Shown: positions 43,701-55,531, numbered from the stretch's first letter. The stretch: DNA of 64,000 nucleotides from Copromyces sp. CBS 386.78 (GCA_030685235.1 MU839233.1:1-64000), one strand, 5' to 3'. Notes: generated by a model not told the origin, from the sequence alone. A program made the numbers and translations.

Positions 43701-46700
43701 TTAAAGGTCGCCCCCGCTATAATACTCCCTTTATATTAGAATTTTGTATTCCCTGATTAATTACGCTAATTAATATTTAAATTCCCCCTCCCTCGATAGT
43801 TCTAGCGCGTGTATAAGTATTATAATTTCGCCCTCGTAGCCGTCCCCCGGGACGAGGTAACGTTTTAAAGCCTTTTCGTAGCTGTTAACTTATATTTTCG
43901 ACGCGTTTAGCGCTTTCTATCTATTGAAACTAGTTTTTATAGGAGGGTGTTAATTTAGAAGTAGAGGATAAGGCCGATTGCGAATTATAGAAGAGAGGAT
44001 TTAGCTACCCTTATAATAGTATAAGAAGAGGAGATATATAGAGAGGTAGGGGAAGAGGAGAAAGGAGAAGTAGCGTTACCCGGGGTAGAAGAGGAAGTAG
44101 TACTCTTACTAGTACGTAGAGTATACGGCGTAGTGTACATATAGCTAGTATATAAGGTTAATAAAGGAAATTAGCACTCTAAAATATTTTGGAATATTCG
44201 TTGGGATTCGTTAGTAGTTAGAGTGCTCGATTGTACGATAAATATTAAATAGATTATTATTATATAAATTAATATAGATTGAGTGCGATTAATTGATCGC
44301 TCAATTGATTAATCGTTTAATTGAGCGATGTGCGACCGTGTGATATACGATTGTATTGCTAAGTATATTGTAAAGTACGCTGTAAAATAGCTAATCTGGG
44401 TGTAGATTTGGGTGTAGATCTGGGCTTGGCACTGGGTAGGATATTTTATGAAAGGATGTAATGCTAAGATTTCTGGACGAAATCTATAAAAGAATACCGT
44501 TGTTAAGTTGGGTGTGGAGATTTAGATGAATGCGAGCGATTTGATTGGTTCAAAATTTTTAGTGTGTATTAGCGTGTGCTTGGCGCGCGGGATGGGTGGA
44601 GTGACGGTGCCGGAAGACTTTTATAACGGTGCGAAAAGACATTCTCATTATTAAAGTGCTAAAGGAATAGAAATTAAAGTTAGAGGGAGTATAATAGCCG
44701 TTCGAAGTTTTAATAAATTATAAAGGATTAAAATCGTTTACAATTAGTAAATAATTAATATTATAGTATATAAAATAATTATAGTTTCTCTCTTATTTTA
44801 ATTTCACTATTTAATACCGATCGGGCTTACTATAAATTTATTTTAATACGTTAAATTATAAACCGGAAGATATCCTAAAATACGAGGGCGATAAACGCTT
44901 CTTAGTAAGGAATAAAATTTTATTAAAGAAGGATATTTTCGTTAATAGTTCCTACGTTTTAGAAAATAAGGAGGATCCAGAGGTTTTCGTTGGGATAATT
45001 TACCTTTATAATTTAGAAGCTATAAATAAAACGTTAGTAAACGATTTAATAATAGAAATTTATAAAAAATCAACCCTTTTCTAAAATATATTCGCCTATT
45101 TAATAGACTTAGTAAGGAGAACGTAGTTAAGGGAGGTTAAAAGGAGCTTTAAAAAACTCTCGTTCGCGGAATGCTACGCTATATAAGGCTAGATTTATTA
45201 CTATAGTTCGGTTTTCCTTAACCTTAGAAACGTTAAAGTTTACTACTAATTAATCCGCCGTATTTACAATACGCTAAGAGCGGAGTACTTAGGGAAAGAG
45301 AAGATTTATAGCCTTCTCCTCTAATCTTTCTTTTAGCCGGGGATATATAACGTAATAAAAACCTATTATAAAACCTATTTAATATATATAAAAATAAAAC
45401 CGTTATAATACGCGTTATACGGGTTTTTAAAGCTTTTACTAGTACTTTTTACTCTATAAAAAAATATTTCTATCGATTATATTATACTGTTAACGCCTTA
45501 CGAATACCGTAAATAAATATTCTAATACATTACGGTAATTATTAATAAATTAATAAAAATACGGTATTTTATTTCTATAATAGGGCTAACCGTAGAAGAA
45601 TTAGCGGACTATTTTATAGAGCGGGTTTACAATATTTATAGCTTATTTAATACTATTATATTTAATCGAAGTTCCCAATTTATTTTATAATTTTAAAAAG
45701 TATTATTAACGAAGTTAGAAATTAACTTTACGCCCTCCTCCGCTTTTTACTTAATTACGAATAAATAAATAGAATATATTAATGTAGAAATAAAAAAATA
45801 TTTACGAACTTTTATTAATTAAATATAAAACGATTAGGTCGATTAATTATTAATAGCGGAGTTTGCCGCTAATAATTTAATTTTAAAAATAATAGGAATC
45901 TTATTATTTTTTACTAACTATAAATTCCATCCCCGAATAAGGGTCGAACCCGCTACGCCGTACCCCTTAAAAATATTAAAAATTTAATAAAATAAATATT
46001 TTAAAACTATTAAAATTGTTAATTAATTTAAAACGGTTTTAAATTATATAACGATTAAAATAAAGGAAGCGTAGAAGTAGTACGAGGATAACGTTAACGA
46101 AAGGAAATCGGATGCTTTATAATATAAAATTAGGGATAAGGTTTTATTAAGTACGGAAAATTTCGAAATTGGAAGACTGTGCGTTAAATTAACCCCGCTC
46201 CAGGAAAGGCTATTCGAAATCCTAAAAACTAATAGCTATATAATTACTCTTCGACTCCTAATTAATATAAAGTATAATCCTATATTCTACGTTAATAAAG
46301 TAAAACTTTAGGAAGGACGTATTAAAGGGGACATAAAAGTAAATTAAAGGAGGATTATAAAGCGGACAGATAATAAGAAAGATTTTATTAAATAAAACTT
46401 TAATAGTATAAGTAGTTATAAATAAAACCTAGAAAATAAATAATAAGAATACTACGTCCTATAAGTACCGCTATACGTATTAAATTAATAGAAACGGGCT
46501 AACGTTATAATATACTTAGAAGCGGTATAGAAGTTCTATAAGAGTTATTTAAACGAGTTGGCGCTATTAAATTAAATTACTATAAAAAAGCGGCGTAAAG
46601 TAGTAACGGGCCGGTAATTAGAAGCGGACTAACTACTACTAACGGAAGTAGGAGCGGATCAGCTAGTACTAACAGGAAATATAGGGTACGGAAAATTGAA

Positions 46701-46800
46701 GAAGTCGCTGCGTAAAGTAATGGCGGCTATAGAGGCTTTTATAAGGCAAACTAAATAATTAATAGGTATTTCGATTATTTTATATATTGTTAATTAGCTA
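40720..46800 (+). pseudogene. pol remnant of gypsy II
   Basis: The reverse transcriptase motif at 42597-42620 reads YLNNILVYSEN (family form YLDDILVYSEN, both Asp mutated by G-to-A). RNase H lies near 43020-43180 and resumes after the TIR element at 44655. Integrase zinc and core sequence follows at 45290-46300. Interrupted by the TIR element at 43193-44646. Confidence 0.8.
43185..44654. mobile_element. 1454-bp member of the 8-bp-TSD TIR family, nested in gypsy II
   Basis: The element is 43193-44646 with target duplication ATTATTAA (43185-43192 and 44647-44654). The TIR starts GAGAATGTCTTTTCGCACC and is closely related to that of 6561-7406. The last 250 bp are also shared between the two elements (an ATCTATAAAAGAATACCG segment), but the middle is different: here about 850 bp, partly GC-rich, with no 9-bp minisatellite. 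The middle includes a hairpin with 11-bp arms at 44296-44306 and 44319-44329. No transposase is recognisable. Confidence 0.88.
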
Positions 46801-46825
46801 TACGGCTTCTTTTAGTCTGGGGTAG

Positions 46826-47134
46826 TATTATAAGGTTAGTTTTATAATAGTTTAAAAGTATACGGTCGGTAATTATCGGAATTAGGGATTAGGCTATAGT
46901 TCCGAATATAATATAAGGCTATTACGGCCTTTATAGAAGGCTACGATAGCCTTATTATCGCTATCGTTATATAGGTCGTGCTAGCTCTATAGCACTCATA
47001 AGATTACTACAGAGCTAATCTCCTAGACTAGCTTCCATAAAGACCAATCTGGGATCGCACCCTTAAACCTTTCCTCTTACTCCTTCGTGCAATTACGTAT
47101 ATTCTTACCTACCTTGTGCCTTTGCACCGTGATA
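46826..47134 (+). repeat. 3' LTR of gypsy II
   Basis: This is the 309-bp partner of 38498-38806. It is preceded by TCTGGGGTAGTA in the polypurine-tract position and followed by GTTGC. Confidence 0.9.
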
Positions 47135-47139
47135 GTTGC

Positions 47140-48300
47140 CTCCTTCTCCTTTTTTTATATTTGAAATACCCTTCGATTATTTGCAATCGCTTTTAATTCG
47201 AACTAATCTTCATTATTTTTAATCGTAATATACCCCTTCTTTCTTTTTAAAATACCGGGGTCGGTTATTAACGTAAAGGGGTCTTATAGAATATTAAGTA
47301 TAATAAAAGGTTTAAAGGGATAGAGACCAATCTTTACCTATATTAATTTAATAATAGACTCTTTAAAAGATTATCGTCTAATAGTAAATAATCCGTTAAA
47401 GAAAGTAAATTTTATATACTCTATCTCATTATTATATATAATTTTATAAATAATATCCTTCTAATAATAATTTTTATAGATTTAAAATATATTAACGTTT
47501 AACAGCTAAAGGATATAAGTAAAATAAAGGGGGAATAGAAAGAATATAATATTATAGCGGTAGTACCGATTATAAAACTCGATAGTATAATAATTTTTAT
47601 AGTTATTAAGTAGGAGGAAACGTTTCTCCTCTTTATTAAGAGGGCGAAAGTATTCTTCCTAATAATTAAACTAATCTAAAGTAAATAGGTTATCGATATA
47701 TCCGCTAGGCGAAATAACGAATATACTATATCCATCGAGACGGTTATTAATATAATTCATAATAATATTTATACCCGGCAAAATAATAAAGGTAAGTACA
47801 GTACAATTAAAAGTAAAAATATATTTAACGATTGTAACGAATTCGCGTACGTTTAAATTAGCTATAAATATAATAGGGATTTTAATATAATTCTAAACTA
47901 TATAGGATTTAAACTATATACTAATACAGTATTTAGTCTTATTACTATTCTACGTATTATTTAATATAATATTATTCTTTTTAACCGTCTCCTTCCATAT
48001 CCTAAATACCTCTTCTATACTCACGCGAAATTAAGTTACCTTACGTACCTATATAAGCGATTTCGTACGTACGGATTTGAATTCTAACTACGTTATAAAC
48101 TATTAAACCTATTATTAACTAATTATAATTTTATAATTATTAGTACAAATAAACTACGTTACCGCGCAGATAACTTCTTAATTTATAACCTTAATATTTA
48201 AACGGATTAATTAACTAACAATTAATATTAATTACAAATAACCGCTATAAATTAATTAATATTTACATATTTACTTAAATATATAATGCAAACTCCTCCT
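47140..48300 (-). pseudogene. Catalytic half of RIP-mutated pogo-type transposase II
   Basis: On the minus strand at about 47440-47520 the reading gives FTYILQLLNVNIFQ, equivalent to the STHLLQPLDVGVFQ hallmark of DDE_1 (pogo/CENP-B) transposases. It is followed by IRRQSFKES and GLYPFKP, all in family order. It is truncated at 47140 by gypsy II. Stop codons are frequent. Confidence 0.7.
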
Positions 48301-48850
48301 TTCCCATTAATAACCTCACGCTCGTATTCTAAGACCGTAGTTTTACGCCTTTCAATCGATTTTTAGTAACGTAGTAATTAGTACTATAAATTCGCGCGGC
48401 CGTAGCAACTATTATAAACTTTCTATCCTTCAACGTACTAACGGCTAGTTTAATATATTATTTATTTGAAAGACTAGTAAGAAAGTTACTAACGGGCTCT
48501 ATTGTATACAATTTAACAATAAAGTAATTCGATTATCGATGAAATAAATATAATATATAGAACGAGAGCTAGTAAGATTGCAATGTGCGAAGGTGCTAGA
48601 CGGCTAGCCCGCCTACTCCCCGCACGCTATTTAACACGTTAGGCGGTAAAGCGCGCTACTTAATCGGATTTTATACTAATTACAATATCTATACTATTTT
48701 ATACTAAATACTAATTTCTCTATATCGATATTTAGTGATATTTAGTAGTTGGTAATAGATTTATACGGTTAAGGAAGTGAAATTGCTTATGGTAGGTATA
48801 CAAAAAAACGGTGGTACATCGGTTTGCTAACAAAATGCGGGGTTTGCCAG

Positions 48851-48896
48851 GTACCTAAATTTTTGGGCGATTCAATGTGCATGTGCGATTCAATGT
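48851..48896 (-). repeat. Right TIR of DNA transposon II
   Basis: On the minus strand it reads ACATTGAATCGCACATGC, then ACATTGAATCGCCC, then AAAAATTTAGGTAC. It is directly followed on the plus strand by a 13-bp palindrome at 48899-48927. Confidence 0.7.
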
Positions 48897-51450
48897 ACCA
48901 CACCCCTTGGCAGGGCCAAGGGGTGTGACAGGCGATTCGAGCCCACACGAGTATTCTGACAGATTAATGGTTAGTTAGCGGTTAGGGTTAGTTCCGGGGG
49001 TAGTTAGTGGTGACTCTGGTGGTGATGGCAGACGCGAAAGTGCGCGCAACGCTGATGCCAAGCCTGGAAGTTTGAGTGGTCATGGCAGCGAATTTGTATG
49101 GCCCCACACAGTCGTTTTGGAATGGTACCTTACACAGTCGATTTATTCAACTGGGCTCCCACCCACCCGATTTTAACCTTAACAGCCAACCTCGTGTTCC
49201 TTGAACTGACTTGTGACAAGGCAATGCTATGCTTCTAACATGCGCTTTTTGCATCTCCCAGGCGCTCGGGCGCAGGTTGCAGCTTTTCTCTGACTCGGTC
49301 TCGGTCTGTATAGGTACCATTGGTACAATCATCATCGAGGCCTACCATACCGTAACATTATCAAACCATATCACACACTATCAGGATATGTCATAACCTC
49401 TATACCTTATCAATACACTACATACGGCGGCATTGCAGGGTGTACGTATTGCCTTTGTTAAACTGGCTTCACGAAATATCCCATCGGACCAAAACAAGTG
49501 TTCGGGGAGGCCAGGCAAGCTGGCCTCGGCCCTTCCGGTGGTGGATGCACTAACATAAAAAGCATGAAATTCTGTTAGGACTAAACAATTCTTTTGCGGG
49601 TGAAAGGCGCACTTTCGGGCTGTGCGCTATGATTTGGTTAGCGCGTGCAGAGCTTTGTAATGGGTCCGCCCGCGAAAACCACTTACACCCTCACCGCACT
49701 TTTTTTGGCCTAAGCTACTATTAACATATAGAGGATGGGCAAAACAGGTTTGACTCCCGTCACTTGCCTGCAAAACCCCAAACTGCCAAGTCCAAGTTCC
49801 CGCAAGACCCCAGGACCCCCAAACCCCCAAGTTCCAAGACTCGCAGGCAACGCAGATCATCATGACTGCCCGGTGAAACCAGAAGTGCCAACTTGAAGTT
49901 TATGTCATGTATGTACGGGACCTTCGCCGCATTTACCACATCGCCTTTCGTAAATCCGTCGGGTCGGCCATGTCGGTCTTGACCGTTTTTTCCCGGTGTT
50001 AGACGATGGTATCCTTAAACATTGTGATTTGTGAGTCCTTTTTAGCCGCTAGCGACAGTGATCATCACCTAAAACATCACGAGAGTTGTCACAACCCCGC
50101 TTGAGCATTATGTACAATCCAGCCCTGGAAAGTTCGTGGGTGTGGTACTTAGGTCCAGAGCCAGCACTTTACTCCTTCAAGTTGGTCAAGTAGGATTTGA
50201 CGGCGGGTCAACATCGCGAGTGGTGCTCCCGTCAGGGTGGTATAAGTGGGGCAAAGAAGTGGTCGTTCGGTTGTGAGTGAGTTCGTAGCGTTCCTCTCCA
50301 CCTTCGCAGTGAAATAGCCTCCTAAGCCAATCAATTTCCCTGTTTCCCTTCCATGCTAAGTACCTTATCACGTCAACAAACTTTCCAGCATTGGACTGTA
50401 AAATTGTAAACTGCTCGGTTTAGGATAACAGTACCCGTAGACGGTCTGGGCCGCCTGGAAAAGGACACCCGGGGCACAGCCCGAAACACAAGACCGCTTT
50501 TCCCCGGATTTACAAAACCCACCAATGCCGCCAGATCTGTCTAGAACGTCAACAACGTAACTTGTATTGTAGTAACGATGACACAAGTTTTGGTGTTTGA
50601 GAGACGTGGCCGTCAAGTCGAGATTTCATCTTGCTTACTTGGCTGGCTGGCTGCCGGGGTGAGATCCGGTGGAGGGTTTGGTAGCCCCAGGATTGTTGAG
50701 AAAAAGCCCCACCCAACACGAGAATCCTTCACAAACTCGAGATATCTGATGCGCGTGGCAAAAAAAGAGAAGGCTTGGAAGTTGGAGGTAGAATCAGAAG
50801 CACAACGGCAAAGCAACACAACGAGATTGTGATTGTGATTTTTTTTAAACGTGTTTCTCTTGGTTTTGTCTAAGGTATGTTCAACGAACATCCCTCTACG
50901 AGTATAGGTAGTATCTGTCATTATCCATCACTTGGTAATCCGCACATTGATAATGGTTGGTAAAAATGTTTCCATCATTAGGTAGGTTACCTGTCCGTCC
51001 ATCCCACCGCATTGGATCGTCCATCCATCCATCATCCATCCCGTCCTGTCTTCGCGTCGTTCGTGTAGTTGCCATGACCCATGACCTTCCCATATAATAC
51101 ATGCATGCATAAAACGTATAAAAAAGGTGATCCGGGTATCCAAACCACCAAAAACAAAAACCAGGAAGAACAGTTCCCAATGCAGCAGCGCATCGCCTAA
51201 AAAGAAACACCCAGAGGACGACCACACGCAACGGTCTGAACTCCGCGCTGGTTTGCTTGGTGCGAAATCCTGAAACTCCGACTCATGATCAACCGGAAAA
51301 AAATAAAGATACTCAAACATTTCCTCAGACCTGTCGGCCTGAGGGGGTATATAAAAGGGGCATCGCGTGCGAGGACAAAGCTCCACCACAGGCCGATATT
51401 AATTATGCAAAACATCCAAGAATCGGATCATAAGTGTGCACCGGGCTGGA
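48896..51450. other. 2.5-kb intergenic region between transposon II and mtr
   Basis: GC content returns to normal at about 48900. It contains the palindrome at 48899-48927 and a smaller hairpin with 8-bp arms at 49507-49514 and 49520-49527. A single TTAGGG at about 48979 is not a telomere tract. ORFs up to 153 codons on the minus strand near 50900-51400 overlap one another and belong to the mtr 3' flank; none is convincing. Confidence 0.45.
48899..48927. repeat. Perfect 13-bp palindrome with 3-nt loop
   Basis: Arms CACACCCCTTGGC (48899-48911) and GCCAAGGGGTGTG (48915-48927) are perfectly complementary around AGG. The palindrome starts two bases after the right TIR and its TA. It could be the target-site context or a terminator-like structure. 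Confidence 0.8.
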
Positions 51451-52925
51451 TTAAGCCACGGGAGCACAGCTGTAAGGCTGCGAAACCTGACCACGATCGT
51501 AGCGGTCCATCTAAGAAGCGAGTTAGCAATTGTGTGCAAAGAGCAAATGGAAAAACGGGCCAAACTTACGATGTCCTGGATGGCGGCGTAGGTACCGACA
51601 CCAAGAATGATCAGGCCGATGATAAAGCAGAGAATGTTGACCGCATCCAATAAGTACTTCATGCCGATGCTCTTGGTGTCGTTCCTGGTAATCTTGAAGT
51701 ACATCAAGGCTGGGAAGTAAAAGCTGAAGCCGGAGATGAACAGAGCCGAGCAGATGGCCAACAGATCGGAGAAGAAAGGAATGGCCTCAGCAATGACCCA
51801 GGCAATGATGGTAATGCCAGCGTCGAAAGAAAGCCAGACCATCCAACCCTTCGGGGTGTTGACATAGCGAATGACGCTGTTGGGCCACATGCGCTCGATC
51901 AAATATCTGCTGACGACAACAGTGTTGATACTGCCAGAAATGAAGATGACGGGGAGGGCAATGCCGAAAGCGACCTTGGCGAGGGTGGGGCCGGCAGAGA
52001 GCAAAGCAGGAGACTTGACCTCGGGGCCGACGAAAGCGTAAATAACGCCACCAGTGATCGTGTAGATGCAGATCTCGATCAAGCCGAGAGCAACAATGGA
52101 CTTCTTATAGTCGGAGGGGGTGTGCATCTCGTCCATGAAGCTGAACTGGCACATGGCGAAGCTGTAGGCGAAAACAATGTTGCTGACAGCGATGAAGCCC
52201 TCAGCGAGGCTGAGGTCCTCCTTGGGCCAGCAAGACCAAGGAACGGCAGAGAGACCACCCTCCTGGTTGCTCGAACGAATGCCAGTAGCAATCATGGTAA
52301 TGAGAATGGCGGCGCAGATGGAGACGAAATCGATGTAGCCAAGAATGGCAACCTCGGCAAAACTGGGAGGAATGGCGAGGAGGAAAAGAATGATGGCCGA
52401 GACAACACCGAAGACGAGGGAGCAGGTACCGTTGCCGTTGTCCGTAATGGTCCCCCACATGATGGTGCCAGTGAGGACGTGGGAACCGACGATGAAGATC
52501 AACTGGAGAACGAACATGACGCTGATGATTTCGTATCCCCAACGTCCAAACATGACACGACCAACGTCGGCATAGTGGGCGATCTCAGGGTGCTTCAGCT
52601 TTGTTTGACCGATAACGTGAGCCGTGTAGATGCAGATGAGGCCCATGGCGACAGAGAGGATAACGGCAGGAACCATGCCGAGAGTAGCGAAGGCTCCAGG
52701 AAGAGAGAGAGAGCCGAGGGCAATAGCCTCGACGATGAGGACGACCGTCAGACGTTTCCAGCCGAGACGGTGGAACTTGGCATGGCCGTTCTGGGCTTCG
52801 GGCTCCTTGGAGACGATGTCGCCGCCCATGCCACGGACCTCGCCAACATGCTCATCTCCGCTCGACTCCCCGTACGGCATGATGGCGTTTGGGTCATTCT
52901 TTTTTGTCTCGTATTGCGAGTCCAT
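51451..52925 (-). CDS. Neutral amino acid permease MTR (471 aa)
   Basis: Exon 1 is 52925-51570 and exon 2 is 51510-51451, with a GTAAGT..CTTAG intron and branch GCTAAC. Without splicing the frame would run on for 56 unrelated residues, whereas the spliced C-terminus DIMDRYDRGQVSQPYSCAPV matches N. crassa MTR. It belongs to the AAAP (auxin/amino acid permease) family with about 11 membrane helices; N-terminal residues 1-55 are cytosolic and polar. N. crassa MTR imports neutral aliphatic and aromatic amino acids (system N), and its loss gives resistance to 4-methyltryptophan and p-fluorophenylalanine. The gene is intact although 2.5 kb from heavily RIP-mutated DNA. This is the strongest taxon marker in the window. 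Confidence 0.95.
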
Positions 52926-54707
52926 GGTGGATGGGTGTGAGGCCTTGTTGAAGGCCTTTGTCGACAGCGGCTTGGTTCTCGCTTCTCAAGCTGTTCGAAT
53001 GGATGGAGAGGAGTGGAAGGAGAGGATTGGAAAAGAGAAGATGTTGTCTGGGGGGAAGCCCAGGTATAAATATGGATGGGGTACGAACAACAAGCGAGAA
53101 AACCAGCAGACGATCCAAAGGTCCAAGAGACAGGATGAACTGCGGGGGACCGGGGCAGATTAAGTACGGGAGAAAAGGATGGAGAAGGCGGGCGTCGGAT
53201 GAGACAGGTACTTGAGAGGTACGTGAGAGGGAAGTGCGACATATAAGCATGCGACATTGGGATGCGCTTGGGGCGCTCTCGCAGACGACTGCACTAGTAG
53301 CAGTTGGAGCAGCCAGGAAGTTGACGAGTCAGGGACAATCTGATGGAGCCTCCCCGTCTGCCCGGCCTATGCGTCCACAATCTGGTCGCCGTACTCCGGA
53401 ATTGCCGAAAAGGATTATCCTCGATACCGTTCCCAAACGACCAGCGATCTCGGCGAAGAAGAACGGTACAAGCCAGGCACACCTTGCCCTTGCCCTGCCC
53501 TGGTGCTGTCCTTACTGCTCTTGCCAAAAACTGCCCCGAAACTGCACTGGCAGCTTGCCGATTGCTTCTCTTTTCTGGCTGTTGCCGGACGCTCCTGCTA
53601 CCTTATCTAGCAGGTAAAGTCCAAGGCAGCTCGCGTTGCTTTCGCGGGCATACAGACTGCGTAGGACAAGCTTGAGAACAAGGCACGCCCTTCAGACCTC
53701 AGCACAAACAACCAAGGCAAAACGGCCTGGAGCCCTGACTTCCGTTGGGACTTGTACTTGATAATGCGTACACTACAATAAGGTAATGCGTACAATATGC
53801 GTGTGGTAGGTGATCACGTGCTGACCTCTGCAGGCCGGTGGTTCTACCGCTTCCTTTCACTCAACTGGGTTTTATCCCCAGACTGTTCGGCCAGTTACAT
53901 CTTGAGAAAGGCTGCATACTGACTCCGCAAAGACCAAACTAGGTAGCCACCAAATTGGCCTGAGCAGCGTGGGGATAAAACCCAGTTGAGTGAGAGGAAG
54001 CGGTAGACAGGACTTGTGCTGGTGGTCAAGTTGTGTTCCTGTCGTCCTTGCCCAGGCGGACCCAGGGATATCAGATCCTCATCCAGCCCCTCGGTCACTC
54101 GAAGAGGCAGGTGGGAAACTGCAGGAAAGCTGGCCCGCTCGAGGCTTCCGAATAACGACCATTCTGTTAGTCATGGAGGTGGACCTCTCGGGCATGCCCG
54201 ACAGGGAAGTGGTGAGCAGTCGAATGGGAGTTGAGAGAAAGCGGAACCAGCACTCGCCAGCAGCGGAAGCAACAATCCAACAAGTCAACAACAGTGGTGG
54301 CAAAGGAGAGCAAAGCCCGACCGGGATTCGAACTGGAGACCGGAGAGAAATCCACTGGTGCGTGAGGTGGATGAAGTGAGTGGAATGCGAAAGCCCAACA
54401 GACTTGGCAAGATAGCGCCGGCATTGCTCCAGCAGCTCCGTGACGGCTTTCTCCATGCCCGCGCTATCCCCAGACGACGATTGGAGAATGGCTGTTTTGC
54501 GTGGTCCACGTCCGGTCAATGTACCTTCTGGGTACACAATCTAACATGAAAACTATCGGATTGTGGGGTGGCAGGGGAGGGCGACGATGAGGCGGGGCAT
54601 GGGCAAGCGGCGGAGCGGTGGACTCTGGGGCTTTTCTTTGGAGGGGCAGGTGGCGCTGCAGGGACCATTTAGTTAACCTGCGCATAATTCAGGTAGGTCC
54701 AAACCGG
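52926..54707. other. mtr promoter region and repeat-bearing intergenic DNA
   Basis: The first several hundred bases upstream of mtr must contain its promoter. From 53200 to 54700 no supported gene is seen; ORFs are short and overlap on both strands. The inverted repeat at 53845-54005 is the main structural feature. Confidence 0.45.
53845..54005. repeat. Inverted repeat, possible miniature TIR element
   Basis: Arms of 36 bp at 53845-53880 and 53970-54005 (TACCGCTTCC..ATCCCCA) match with one mismatch and extend imperfectly to about 60 bp, leaving a short centre. A target duplication is not clear. It may be a very small MITE or a folded-back duplication. Confidence 0.75.
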
Positions 54708-55531
54708 TCAGCTCCTCTGTAACCGTTGCAATTGGAAGCTCCTACGCAGTGGTAATGATACAATCATGTCTTTCCCTTGGCTGTGCCTGGCGATTTCGGG
54801 GCATTGAAGACAGTTGGAATTGGCTTTTAGAATATTTCCAAATGTTCGACGAGTGGGTGGCTGCACAGGATATCCAGGGTTTAGTGTACGTGTAGGGGGC
54901 ACGCTACTATACAGCTCTATGACGACATGAATTGTGGGGACCGTGTCGGGGTCGGGGGCCAGCTGTCCGTCACCAACCTCGACGACGTCGTCCGCGACTG
55001 GCGTGTCCGGCGAGAAGAGGTGGAGGTTTGGGAACACTGTGTGCTCGCCTCCAAGGGACTGGCATGAATGACGGAACATGCAGCCTCCGTTCTTGCTGAT
55101 GAAACTGGATTGCCTTCGCTGGTGACCGGGGCCAGTGTGCAGGTCTGGGGAAAGTAACACACCCCGAGTCCCGGAGCGTCGCCGGCGGTGCCTCTCGTTC
55201 CCCGGATCTGAAAGAGAATAGCTTCATCCTTGTCCAAATTCCCAATCTTCAAGATTGAGTCGTTATTGACACCACACACCCCGAGGCACCGTAAAACCGA
55301 CTTGTACCGAGCCGTCTACGGCGTGTCGTTCCAGGCCTGGTAGATCGTATGGAGATGCAGTGTAAGAGTTGGCGCTGTCTGTCGGAGGACGAGGTGAGGT
55401 GACGAGTTGTGCAACTTGATTTCGCGGCCTTTGGAAACGTTGCACTTGGGGATAGCATCGTGATGCACAACGTCCCTGGATGACAGGACGTCATCTGTCG
55501 CGTTCCTGCCCAGGGATGCGGCTGATTCCAA
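54708..55531 (-). pseudogene. Decayed unidentified protein gene
   Basis: Continuous protein-like sequence on the minus strand runs through at least three frame changes. A Lys/His-rich part (55531-55316) and a part reading DGSVQVGFTVPRG (to about 55260) come first. The frame of GLGVCYFPQTCTLAPV follows (to about 55100), and finally a frame with GGCMFRHSCQSLGG and PDTVPTIHVVIE (to 54900). Together they suggest a 250-residue Cys-containing, perhaps secreted protein, broken by small indels rather than RIP because GC content is normal. I do not recognise the family. Undetected introns could account for one of the frame changes. Confidence 0.4.

Larger units (their letters stand above)
38493..47139 (+). 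mobile_element. Complete RIP-mutated Ty3/gypsy element II with 5-bp target duplication
   Basis: LTRs of 309 bp at 38498-38806 and 46826-47134 are flanked by GTTAC (38493-38497) and GTTGC (47135-47139), a duplication differing by one G/A change. Internal order on the plus strand is gag with zinc knuckle, RT, RNase H, integrase. Without the nested TIR element it is about 7.2 kb, the same as gypsy I. The LTRs differ from those of gypsy I except at the ends, where both begin with TRTYATAGGGTTAG-like sequence and end CCGTGATA. It is thus a related but distinct family. Confidence 0.9.
36624..48895 (-). mobile_element. Pogo/Tc1-type DNA transposon II, interrupted by a gypsy element
   Basis: The ends are inverted repeats of about 45 bp. 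The left end (from 36623) and the right end (to 48896) share ACATTGAATCGCACATGCA, and within about 44 bp the motif CATTGAATCGC occurs twice. The right end is flanked by TA; the left flank reads CA, so the duplication is not perfect. Minus-strand sequence at about 47440-47520 matches a pogo transposase. Removing the nested gypsy II and the 552-bp element leaves about 3.07 kb, almost the same as transposon I, although the two TIR sequences are unrelated. The interior is RIP-mutated. Confidence 0.65.

Noticed and set aside
48960..48985. Telomere repeat
   Set aside because: Only one TTAGGG is present, among similar but imperfect GGTTAG strings, so it is not a telomeric tract.
54285..54435. Possible tRNA or SINE head on the minus strand, with GTTCGAATCC at 54324-54333
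   Set aside because: The box-B-like string is present, but the T-stem does not pair and no acceptor stem or anticodon arm can be formed.
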